Assembly: GCA_038025085.1 (NCBI GenBank)
Contig: CM076150.1
Span: forward strand, 2,576,001-2,640,000
Length of the DNA: 64,000 nt
Origin: Tetragonia tetragonoides
Taxonomy: Eukaryota > Streptophyta > Magnoliopsida > Caryophyllales > Aizoaceae
Direction: 5' to 3'
Shown: positions 11,999 through 21,041 of the stretch, in pieces
How the letters are laid out: the number at the start of each line of letters is the position of its first letter
How positions within the stretch are numbered: position 1 is the stretch's first letter
Position numbers and translations under genes: made by a program
The notes under the pieces: model-generated
What the model was told of the DNA's origin: nothing
Seen by the model: only the letters and a program-made list of their open reading frames with translations
Databases searched by the model: none

Positions 11999-13342
11999 AA
12001 TCCTCCCTCGACCCAAATCACCAAATACCTCCACCTTGTCCGAGAAACGGACCTTCTTCTTCACGGTCTTGCTCCTCCCTACGCAATGACCCTCAACATA
12101 GCACAAGTTGTTCCCCGCCTTCTTTCCTTGCACAATCAAAGTAGCACCACGATACACTTTGCACCACCTTCCCGTACCAGTGTATCTACACCCTTGCGAT
12201 GTCAACTCACCCAACGAAATCACGTTAACACGAGCATCGAGTACATACCTCACATTGTGGAAGGTTCTTGTCACACCACCATGGAGCTCAATTCGGATGC
12301 TACCCATCCCTTTCACCTTCAACTTACCACTCCCCATGTTGATGTCACCATACTCTCCATCTTGGCACAAAGTATCAAACATAGCATGGTCTCTACAAAT
12401 GTGAACCGAAGCGCCGGAGTCCAACACCCAACTCTCTTGGCTTTCCTTCCCCTCATTGTTACTAGCCAAGAACAACTCCTTATTACCATCACAAGACATA
12501 ATTACATTAGAGGAACCGCTATCATCATCAATTTTGGTCTTACCCATCTTCTCTTGCAGCTGCTTGAAACTCTTCAAATCATCTCTCATCTTTGGGCAAC
12601 GACTCTGAATATGACCCTTCTCACCACAATAGTAACACTCCACGTTACTAAAGTCTCTCGCGCGCGACTTCGACCTACTTCTCGGGCCACCTCCTCTTCT
12701 CTCATGATTCCTCCCTCTTTCGGACACCTCCGCAGCTAGTACTCTATCTCCTCCATCACTAGGAGATACACCATCAACCTGCAGCATCATCCGATCATTC
12801 TCTCTCAACACTGTCATTGCTTCGTCTAGTGTAATCTCTGTCCTCCCTACAAGTAATGTCTGCACTATTGGCCTGTAGGACTTAGGTAGTGAAGCCAACA
12901 ATAACAATGCCTCCTCTTGATCGGAGATCTTCTCATCTGCATTTCTTAACTGACATACTAGCTGGTTAAAACTGTTAATGTGGTCCTGCAACGCTGTACC
13001 TTGCTCCATCTTTAGCTGGTACAACTCATATCTCAAACAAAGCTTGTTAGTCAGTGACTTTGATGCATATACACTCTGGAGCTTATCCAACAACTTCTTT
13101 GGATCTGTCTCAGTCAAGTAATTATACTTGATCTCCGGAGCCATAGCTAATCTAATAGTACTGACAGCTTTCTTCTTCTTCGATGTCCATTGGGCATCGG
13201 TCACCCCACTAGGCTTTGTCTCATCTAAAGCCTCATCTAAATTTTGTTGAACCAACAAATCCTCAACCGTACTCTTCCACACAGTAAAATTAATTTTACC
13301 ATCAAACAAAGGGATTTCAAATTTGGGCACACTACCAGACAT
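11993..13342 (-). CDS. gag: Copia gag-protease polyprotein (non-autonomous element)
   Basis: 449 codons from the ATG at 13342-13340 to a stop at 11993-11995, which lies just inside the 3' LTR. The upstream in-frame 28 codons come from the PBS region and were not used as the start. Order of domains: a UBN2-type gag (residues about 5-210, KFEIPLFDG...TVWKSTVEDLL), a basic linker rich in RGG/RSKSRARD, a CCHC zinc knuckle CYYCGEKGHIQSRC (about 234-247), and a retropepsin motif WVLDSGASVHIC (about 303-314) with the catalytic DSG intact. The frame ends in a short part after protease where pol would continue. Gag would package the element RNA in cytoplasmic particles. The unbroken frame in a recent insertion suggests it is, or recently was, functional. 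Confidence 0.9.
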   Translation of the reverse strand: MSGSVPKFEIPLFDGKINFTVWKSTVEDLLVQQNLDEALDETKPSGVTDAQWTSKKKKAVSTIRLAMAPEIKYNYLTETDPKKLLDKLQSVYASKSLTNKLCLRYELYQLKMEQGTALQDHINSFNQLVCQLRNADEKISDQEEALLLLASLPKSYRPIVQTLLVGRTEITLDEAMTVLRENDRMMLQVDGVSPSDGGDRVLAAEVSERGRNHERRGGGPRSRSKSRARDFSNVECYYCGEKGHIQSRCPKMRDDLKSFKQLQEKMGKTKIDDDSGSSNVIMSCDGNKELFLASNNEGKESQESWVLDSGASVHICRDHAMFDTLCQDGEYGDINMGSGKLKVKGMGSIRIELHGGVTRTFHNVRYVLDARVNVISLGELTSQGCRYTGTGRWCKVYRGATLIVQGKKAGNNLCYVEGHCVGRSKTVKKKVRFSDKVEVFGDLGRGRIC

Positions 13343-13426
13343 GTTACTTGCACAAAATAATTCCTCCTTCAACAAATACAGTAATTTTCCCACCACCGAT
13401 CCTACAACCAAAAGCTCTGATACCAC

Positions 13427-14198
13427 TGTTGGGGAAAACTACGGTATTTACCCACAATCAGAATAACAGATAATCGGAAAAATAAAGTGCAAGAACCCAA
13501 AAAACAACACAAACAATTTTACGTGGAAAACCCCTCTCAATTAGGGGAAAAACCACGGTGCGGATCTCCACGCACTAAAATATGATCCACTATGATAATC
13601 AAGAGTACAAAGGCAACAATCACAAGATCAAACAACAAGTAAATAAACTATCTTTGGTATTAGTACAAATTGACAAACCCTAGCTCAATTTGGTACTCCT
13701 ACAAAGCCAAAGATACACCCACAAATACCTGTCGATGACCGATCCGAATACTCTGATTATCTTCACCCGAACAAACCGAATCAACCGTGAACTAGAACAA
13801 ACCTCTTTAGAGAAATCCTCAATTTCACTCACTCTTTGTTTGTCTCTCTCACTAGCTCTTCTTCCCTTCTTTGTTTCGGCTGTTACTTTCGGCAGTTTCT
13901 TTCACGGCTGAACTCTCTGAAGCCTTTTGTTTTCCTCCTTGGCTTCTAGTGGAAGCCAATGAAAGAACTCATCTATTGGCCACTTAACAATTGGTGGGCC
14001 AAACAAACACAACTTAGACAAAAGCCCACAAGTTGCCCATCACACACAAAAAACTTACGCAGAGGCATGAGTCTTTGCTTTCTTTTTCTGTTTTTTGTTT
14101 TTCTTTTCTTTTTGTTTTATTTTATTTTCTTTTACAAACTAAAATAAAATAAAACACAACTAATAATAATATTTGGTATTTGGGGTATTACCTCAACA
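13427..14198 (-). repeat. 5' LTR of the gag-only copia element
   Basis: Partner of the 11227-11998 repeat. Because the element is on the minus strand, this copy holds the promoter. Confidence 0.92.
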
Positions 14199-14553
14199 GT
14201 AAGATACTCCGACAGTTCCAAGTTTCCAACATAGCTCAAAGGATCACTTTAAATGTGAAATGCGGAATTTCGTCTTAGCAAAATATAATATTTTTGGCAT
14301 GCACATGCTGCAATATCAATTGCAAGAAACCAATCTGTTGTATCGAAATGTGGATGATATCCTTGTTTGTGTTTCAAGTATGATCAATTCTATTTGGTGT
14401 CAAAATTTCATTATTAGCCACCAGCTTCAGATAAGATGTCTTCTAAAGTGCCCTGCACTATTTCGTTTCCACATTAACTCATGAGACGGCCTCATACCTG
14501 AGGTGATACGATATAGAACGCCAATGTTAAGTGATGACTTGAAGCATTGTTGG

Positions 14554-14880
14554 TAGGGCTGTAAACGAGCTAGAGCATTCGTGAGCTACTCGGGAACATA
14601 CTCGATCAAAGTCTGCTCAATAATAAACAAGCCGAGCATGAATACTGCTTGTTTACTAAACCAGCCGTGTACGAGCACCCCAATACTTGGGTCGTGAGTA
14701 CTATTATAGGTTATAATACCAAGCTAGTGTATTCGCGAGTTGCTCGGGAACATAATCGGTCAAAGCTCAGTAAAAGCTCGCTCATTAATAAACGAACCGA
14801 GCACGAGCACCAATTTGATCGTTTAGCAAACGAACCGAGCATGAGTACAAAGGTACTCGGCTCGGATTTTTTACACCCCT
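14554..14880. mobile_element. hAT-like MITE (TAGGGCTGTAAACGAGC type)
   Basis: The left end TAGGGCTGTAAACGAG and the right end, reverse-complemented, AGGGGTGTAAAAAATCCGAG are imperfect TIRs. The interior repeats the units CGAGC and ACGAACCGAGC in both halves (GAGCTACTCGGGAACATA recurs about 155 bp apart), giving an internally duplicated structure. No clear 8 bp duplication remains. The 14204-14553 sequence before it shows no gene. Confidence 0.55.
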
Positions 14881-14925
14881 CGTATAATCCTATGGTGAAG
14901 GGTCTAGTCTCTTAGATAAGGATTG

Positions 14926-16648
14926 TTGTACAGAGTAATGTGCGTTTCGTTTGCATTTGCACGCTAACTTGGAATCAAATGCTCTTCCTCGTTATACAGC
15001 AAAGGCATTAGAAAAGAATCATATACTCTTATCCCTCTTAAAGAAAAACAAATAGCAAGGAATAAAATTCAAATGCTTTTCTTGCTTTAAGCGATTATTT
15101 AATTAGTTGGTTTCTCCACCAACTACATAACAGTAATCCTTTTGGAAGCAAATTACCAATTATTATTAGGTTTTTGTCAATCTCAACGACAGGTATGCAC
15201 ACTTTCTATTGGACCTACTTATTTATTTTATTAAGGTTCATAGTTTATTGGTTTTTCATTGTTTAGTTATGATTTCATTCATTTGTTTTTTTATAAGGAT
15301 GCCCACCTATTGTATGTTGGTATCTCACAGCTGTTGTTTTTATAAATTTTTTGAAGTTTAGTGTATTCATAACTTAGTTATTGTTTATACATTTGACTTG
15401 TTTATCCATCTTGATTTTATCTCATACTTCACACAATTTATGTAAATAACTCATTAAAAAAACTAGGTTCTCAATGTGAGGCAAACTTGTTAAGAAATTA
15501 GTTTATCTTTCAATTGTTATGTAATTTCTTTACTTTATTGTTTATGTTTTCATTTCTTTTTTCCGATTCGAGCAAAATATTCTAGAAGTTTAGTCACGGT
15601 ATATAACCTTTACAAATTAATAATGTTTTGACCATATTATTTTCTTAATTGATAAAGAAATTATTTAATCGATAAATTAATAATCTTATAATTTAAGTAG
15701 TGTGTTCTTTCCAACCTCTTCTTTCCAATCGGCTCATCTATGAGTACTAGGTTGACGTCAATATATTATACAAATAACTGGAAAATGAGAGATTCAAATC
15801 TAAGACCTAATGTACCCAACACCTCATTTAAAAGTTTGACAGGTCATACTGGGTTATAAATGGGCCAACCCACAAAATAATTTTTTTATTAAAAAGAACA
15901 CTTTCTATATTTAAAAGTTAAAACGGGCCAAAATAGGCCGGCCTGGCCCACGACCGATCTAACCTACGCATGGGTGATCTGACTTGACCCAGCCCATTTT
16001 ATAAGTGGGCTGACCAGACTTGACCCATTTTATAAATGGGCCGATCAGACCCGACCAGTTGCCCAAGCCTACTCTCAATGTCTGAGATCTCCCTTACATT
16101 TTCAGAAGTCACAGACTCACAGCTAATTAAAATTTTAAAAGTCATCTCTAAACCGATCATCTCACCATATAAGACAGGTGCACATAAGTATTACTCCTAT
16201 TTTAGTTTTATAGGAATCACTATATAAAAAAAAAGATTCCCAATAAAAAAAATATTGTTTGAAGAATAATCCCTTCTTTATATCAAAAGAAAATGTGTGC
16301 ATGTGTGTTTTGTAAAATTATTAACATCATAGAAAATTATCTTCTTTGAGTGATTTAGCTAACTAAGGGTGCGTTTGTTAGAGCTTACACGGTCAGTTCA
16401 GTTCAGGTGTCAATTCATTGATTTCAAATTCAGTTAAATGATGTTTAATTCAGTGGTGCTGAGTTCAGAAACATACTTTTTGTCTCACAAATCAAGTTGT
16501 GTTCAATTCAGTTCAGTTGTGTCCAGTTCAATTCAATAGTATCCAGTTTAGTAATGTTGAATTCAATTTAGTTCTGATAAGTTCAGCTCTAATAAACGCA
16601 TCATCATTATGGACTAACTTCTTAGTGCCTTTTATTTTTGTTTTCTAG
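14926..16648. repeat. Unit A of a segmental duplication: region upstream of the intact DUF247 gene
   Basis: Collinear with 31931-34723 (for example the TTGCACGCTAACT, CAAAGGCATTAGAA and CACTTTCTATTGGACCTACT blocks). Relative to unit B it lacks a stretch of about 190 bp at 15826 and the two insertions at 33611 and 34069. It ends in TTTTCTAG directly before the DUF247 ATG, which suggests a 5'UTR intron acceptor. Confidence 0.85.
16367..16602. mobile_element. MITE in the upstream region of DUF247 copy A
   Basis: Left end GGGTGCGTTTGTTAGAGCTTA and right end, reverse-complemented, GATGCGTTTATTAGAGCTGA are TIRs. The interior is built of GTTCAGTTCAG-like units. The same element is at 33836-34066 in unit B, so it predates the duplication. 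Confidence 0.6.
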
Positions 16649-18082
16649 ATGGCACTGCCCGTGATATACAATAGAAGTAGCAAACAACAAAGTAATGATT
16701 TGGCAACCTCCATTAAAGATGAAATAAGTTTAGTAGTGGCAAACCTTCAACCGAGTTCTTGGAAGAAACGTTCCATCTATAGAGTTCCACGGAGTCTAAA
16801 CGGCCAGGGCAATGACAACGCTTATATTCCCCAACTAGTCTCCTTAGGACCCTACCATTACGATGACCCTCACTTAAAAGGCATGAATTTGCACAAACTT
16901 CGCGCCCTGGATGGCATGCTTAAGCGCACCCGTCAAGACATAACCATATACGTCAATGCTATTAAAGAACTCGAGCACGAGGCTCGTGCTCGTTACGATG
17001 ACCTTCCAGAAAAGTTTTCTACTAGTAATAGCGATGATTTTGTGAGAATGTTGCTTCTTGATGGTTGTTTTGTCGTCGAGATTCTCTCAGACTTTGAGCA
17101 ATGTTCGTTTATAAACCTTGGTTATGACGAAGATGATCCTCTTTTTCCTTTTCATAAGAACCACATACTAGATGTCATCTTAATGGACATGATATTGCTT
17201 GAGAATCAAATTCCACTATTTATCCTCAATCAGATATACCAACTCCAATCACAAAACCAAGATGACAAAAACGTCGTAAAGCTAGTCCTTCACAGCTTAA
17301 ACCCGAGTTTGGTGACGGGAAGGGACCTAAGAAAAGATGAAGAAGATAAGTTACAAGATTCTATTATTCTTGATCAAGACCATAGGGATTTACAAGATTG
17401 CCTAGATATTTTTAGGGAAAGCCTCATTTATGGAAGAAATCATCCAAGGCCGAAAAGTACTGAAAAAGTTGTGGATCCTGAGAGACAAATGATCCCAAGT
17501 GTCACTGCATTGAAAGAGGTCGGGGTTAAATTTAGGAAGCAAAACAAGGCGTTTCCATTTTGGGATATCAAATTTGAGAATGGGATTTTGGAGATACCTC
17601 AGATTGTGATAGTAGATGGATCAGAGTCCATTTTTCTTAATCTCATTGCATTCGAGCAATGTCATGTTCTCCCTCGAGACGCTCGAATTCTTCCCTACAT
17701 TGCTTTAATGGAAAACTTGGTTGACACTCCGGCCGACGTAGCCGAACTCCATGATCAAGAGATAATTGTTCATACACTTGAGAGTGATGAAGAAGTTTCT
17801 AACCTCTTTAACCGTCTAGTTAAGGGAACTATCTTCCCGGTTGACAGTGGTTGTTTTGTGCAACTGTATGAGCAAGTGAATGACTATCAATATCATCACC
17901 AAAGGCACCAAAGGTGTCGTCAATGGAGAGCTAATTTGATGAGCACTTATTTCAATAGTCCTTGGTCAATCATCTCGGTCATTGCTGCCAGTATTGCACT
18001 AATCTTGACTGCTGTGTCAACATACTGCGATGTCAAGCAAGCTAATTTATTTAAGGGAAAGTACCACCATTACATTGTGTAA
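16649..18082 (+). CDS. DUF247 family protein, intact copy A
   Basis: 477 codons in one exon. The N-terminal third shows the family hallmarks IYRVPRSL, YIPQLVSLGPYHY, LLLDGCFVVEIL, and MILLENQIPLFIL. The C-terminus has a hydrophobic segment, WSIISVIAASIALILTAVS (about residues 443-461), typical of the single membrane anchor in this family, followed by a short tail. DUF247 proteins are plant-specific and mostly of unknown function; some members sit at grass self-incompatibility loci, which does not show that this one does. The ATG follows a TTTTCTAG acceptor-like sequence, so a 5'UTR intron is likely. The 3' flank is cut 30 bp after the stop by a 6.3 kb MULE. Length matches the family's usual 400-550 residues. 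The near-identical second copy at 34724-40667 is broken. Confidence 0.93.
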   Translation: MALPVIYNRSSKQQSNDLATSIKDEISLVVANLQPSSWKKRSIYRVPRSLNGQGNDNAYIPQLVSLGPYHYDDPHLKGMNLHKLRALDGMLKRTRQDITIYVNAIKELEHEARARYDDLPEKFSTSNSDDFVRMLLLDGCFVVEILSDFEQCSFINLGYDEDDPLFPFHKNHILDVILMDMILLENQIPLFILNQIYQLQSQNQDDKNVVKLVLHSLNPSLVTGRDLRKDEEDKLQDSIILDQDHRDLQDCLDIFRESLIYGRNHPRPKSTEKVVDPERQMIPSVTALKEVGVKFRKQNKAFPFWDIKFENGILEIPQIVIVDGSESIFLNLIAFEQCHVLPRDARILPYIALMENLVDTPADVAELHDQEIIVHTLESDEEVSNLFNRLVKGTIFPVDSGCFVQLYEQVNDYQYHHQRHQRCRQWRANLMSTYFNSPWSIISVIAASIALILTAVSTYCDVKQANLFKGKYHHYIV

Positions 18083-18320
18083 TAGCATAGTCACCAAAAA
18101 TAAAATAAAAAAGTGAATTGCTAAATACCGCCCCTTTTTACCACCTACCGCCCTCCCAAATTCCAATATTACCCTCACTCACTCTCACTCACTCATCTTT
18201 CTTCTCTTCCTCACTCTCACTCATCCTTCCTCACTCACTCTCACTCATCCTCACCACCACACCATCACACCGGCAACCACTCACGGCACCACCACCACCA
18301 CCACCACCAACAACAACGGA

Positions 18321-18727
18321 ATGTCAGGGGCTAGCGGCAGCGGCGGAGGCTTCGACGGCGAGGGAGGCGGCGACCGACGGCATCGCGGGGGGGTAACTTT
18401 TCGAAATTTTTTTTTTTTTGTTTGAATTGAATTTTTTTTGCCTTGAATTGAATTTTTTTTGCCTTGAATTGAATCGCGAACTTATGAATTGAAGTTGTGT
18501 TGAATTTTTTTTTTTTTTGTGACGATCGTCTGCCGATCTCGACTCACCCTTGGGTGAGTCGTCTGCGACCGGCGACTCACCCAAGGGTGAGTCGTCTGCC
18601 GATCTCGACTCGCCCAAGGGTGAGTCGCCGGTCGCAGACGACTCACCCTTGGTGAGTCGAGATCGGCCGACGACTCACCCAAAGGTGAGTCGCCGGTCGC
18701 AGACGACCGACAAAAAAAAAAAATATA

Positions 18728-18814
<87 letters not shown>

Positions 18815-20809
18815 TATCGTTATTATTATTATTATTATTGATTATTGTTTAATTAATTAAAAATGTGAAATGATAGATGGGAGGAGCCGGTAAATCGGTG
18901 CCGAGGTTATTTAGTGAACTAGCTGGTTCAGGACCGCGTCACACGAGGACGCGCGGGATTGATGCCTCTGTACGGAGACAGAGAGAGGCAGTTCGGATGA
19001 GGGAGATGACTGCTGAGCAAGACGATTACGCAAGTAGCGAGTTCTACTCCGAGGATCAGTCCATGGACGATGATCAGATTGGCGTCGAATCATCCTCAGA
19101 TTGGCGCGTGGTGAAGGGCAGAGGCGGTAGGTTTGTTAGTACTGGGTCGTCCAGTACTAGCAAACGATCTAGAGCGGAGGACGATACTACGTGGCTTGTT
19201 ACAGAGCCTGTGCCCGGTGGGCCGGCGGATGATAGCGTCATACCGAGCTTCCTGGGCCACGTAGCGTCTCGTATGTGGAATGGAGAGACGAGGGGTCTCT
19301 TGAAGTGTCAGAACCGATTCAGTGTCTGTCAGCGGCTGAGTCAGTGGCGAGCGGAGATGTCGGCCGAGATGAGGGCCCAGATCGAGGGGACTGGGTTATC
19401 ACACCTGACAGACATTATGTTCAGACATATTGACTTCCCCCTGATATCTGCATTCGTGGAATGGTGGCAGCCGGATACGAACTCATTCCACATGCCGTTC
19501 GGAGAGATGACGATCATGTTGCACGATGTATGGCATATTCTTCGGATTCCTGTAGACGGACAGCTCGTTTCCAATGAGGGACGGGATGGGCAGCTGCAGA
19601 TGGCGGCCATGGAGGTTCTCGGGGTCACCCGAGATGAACTGATGTGTAGCCACTGGCAGGGCGGTGCGGTCCTCACGGAATCGGTTTTTGAGCTTTGTCG
19701 TGAGCAAGTGGAGGACATCCAGGCGACAGCTTGGATGTGGTTACTTATTGGATCCACCTTGTTTGTCGACAAGAGTGGTAACCGTATTAGACCCTCCTGC
19801 GTGATGGAGGTGATGGACAACGGTTTCGAAACGGTGCATGACTTCTCTTGGGGATCTGCTGCCCTCGCCTTCCTATATCGTCAGCTCGGTATAGCTAGTC
19901 GCGGGGATTCTCAGGGCATCTGCGGATGCCTAACTCTCCTCCAGGCATGGATATACGAGTACTTTCCCTGCTTCCGACCTCATCGGGAGCGGATGGTTGT
20001 CGGGGACGACGAGGCTCCCCGTGCGTACGTATGGAGTGCCCAGGCTGAGGGCAAGGACGTGGTTCGACTGCACTCCTTACGTAGACGCTTGGATCATCTG
20101 CGAGCGCCAGAGGTACGTCATTTAGTTATCGGTGTTCATGATTTATTTCGTCGTTTGCTATGTTTTTTTTTACTTCACCTTAACTTTCAACATTTCTACG
20201 TAGGTGGTGTGGCTGCCGTACGGTTCTAACCCGGCAGTATCTGTACCGAGGACTGTATTCATGGGGTGGCTATGGTATCGGGATATTATCGAACCGTACA
20301 TGCCTGGTCGTTGTTTACGACAAATCGGGTACGTACAGAGTATCCCTTCCCCGATCTTTAGGCCAGACAAAGCGATCAGGTCATGGAGCAGTCGTTCGTA
20401 CAAGGTTGTCTACCCCGAACGGATCTCATCTGATGCTTGGCGTATGTTCCCGGGATTTTACATTCTTGGTCTCCATGGGTTTCAGGCATCCACGTCAGAT
20501 CCCACAGCATGTACGGATGACTACCTCGCATGGTACTACCTTCACTCCCACCCTCGGCTGATACGTGACGCTGCAGCACCTGTGATTCCTCCACGATCCA
20601 ACAGCGATTATGTAAGTGATTAACTAAAATATATATTTTTTTACGTATTACATATCTCTGAACTCACACTCATTGTTACTTTTTTGCAGTGGGTGAATCG
20701 TCTAGCCGTCGCAGCTGAGTCTTTCATTAGTTTGATTCCTCCGGAGCAAGCGGAAGGTTCTCGATCGATTATGGACGAGTATATGAGAGATTGGCGGGCT
20801 GCCAAATGA
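18321..20809 (+). CDS. Plant mobile domain (PMD) protein carried by the MULE
   Basis: Exons 18321-18392, 18877-20112, 20204-20611 and 20690-20809, all phase 0 with GT/AG borders, give about 611 residues. The first exon encodes a Gly-rich 24-residue leader; translation could alternatively begin at the ATG opening exon 2 (18877). Exon 2 has an acidic and Ser-rich N-terminal part and then the PMD: SVIPSFLGHVASRMWNGETR, FVEWWQPDTNSFHMPFGEMT, MLHDVWHILRIPVDG, and CGCLTLLQAWIYEYFPCFRP, with the rest of the domain in exons 3 and 4 (VWLPYGSNPA, YILGLHGFQ, DYLAWYYLHSHPRL). PMD proteins (MAIN/MAIL1 in Arabidopsis) act in TE silencing and genome stability, and the domain is also found inside TEs, as here. 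It converges with the transposase gene, leaving a gap of about 230 bp. Function within the element is unknown. Confidence 0.88.
18530..18712. repeat. Left array of short inverted repeats in intron 1 of the PMD gene
   Basis: Five units of the form GACTCACCC-(TT/AA)-GGGTGAGTC, some with one or two changes, are joined by GTCGTCTGC and CGATCTC/GACCGG spacers that are themselves arranged in inverted order. The block is GC-rich in AT-rich surroundings and is immediately followed by an (ATT)n tract. Sub-terminal position and symmetry with 23979-24205 suggest transposase or host-factor binding sites; that role is inference. Confidence 0.9.
18721..18838. repeat. (ATT)n microsatellite, left copy
   Basis: About 37 ATT units with two interruptions, between the inverted-repeat array and the PMD exon 2 acceptor. 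It mirrors the tract at 23800-23965. Confidence 0.95.
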
Positions 20810-21041
20810 TGTATTGACCCTAGATGAATTTGTTATATATTTATATAAGAGTTTCATTGTTATTGTTATTTATTTATTTGTGTTATTGTAATTTGTTGTT
20901 TCTTATTTACATTTTTTGTTTTATTGTAATTTGTTGTTTTAATTACCTCCAATAATCACGACCACTCTCCACATGCAAAATATAACAATCACACAAAAAT
21001 GTGACAATGATATAAGTATAACAATCACGCAAAACATTCAA
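20810..21041. other. Gap between the convergent PMD and transposase genes
   Basis: AT-rich 3' flanks of both genes. ATTTATATAA and TTATTTATTTATTTGTG stretches could serve 3'-end formation on either strand, but no specific terminator can be assigned. Confidence 0.5.

Larger units (their letters stand above)
11227..14198 (-). mobile_element. Young copia-type element with gag-protease only (TR-GAG-like)
   Basis: Two 772 bp LTRs (11227-11998 and 13427-14198) start TGTTGGGGAAAAC and end CCTCAACA. I see three base differences between them. A perfect 5 bp target duplication GTAAG flanks the element (11222-11226 and 14199-14203). Read on the minus strand, the primer-binding site TGGTATCAGAGC (initiator-Met tRNA type) lies at 13414-13425, directly inside the 5' LTR, and a purine tract GTCGAGGGAGGATT precedes the 3' LTR. 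The internal region is only 1428 bp and has one open frame. Integrase, reverse transcriptase and RNase H are absent, so it must be mobilised in trans. Confidence 0.92.

Noticed and set aside
12086..12739. 217-codon plus-strand frame
   Set aside because: Antisense shadow of the copia gag-protease frame; composition shows no domain.
18530..18712. CRISPR-like array
   Set aside because: Units are inverted repeats with inverted spacers inside a plant transposon intron, not direct repeats with unique spacers.
19341..19820. 159-codon minus-strand frame inside the MULE
   Set aside because: Antisense to PMD exon 2, which has clear domain motifs and splice sites.
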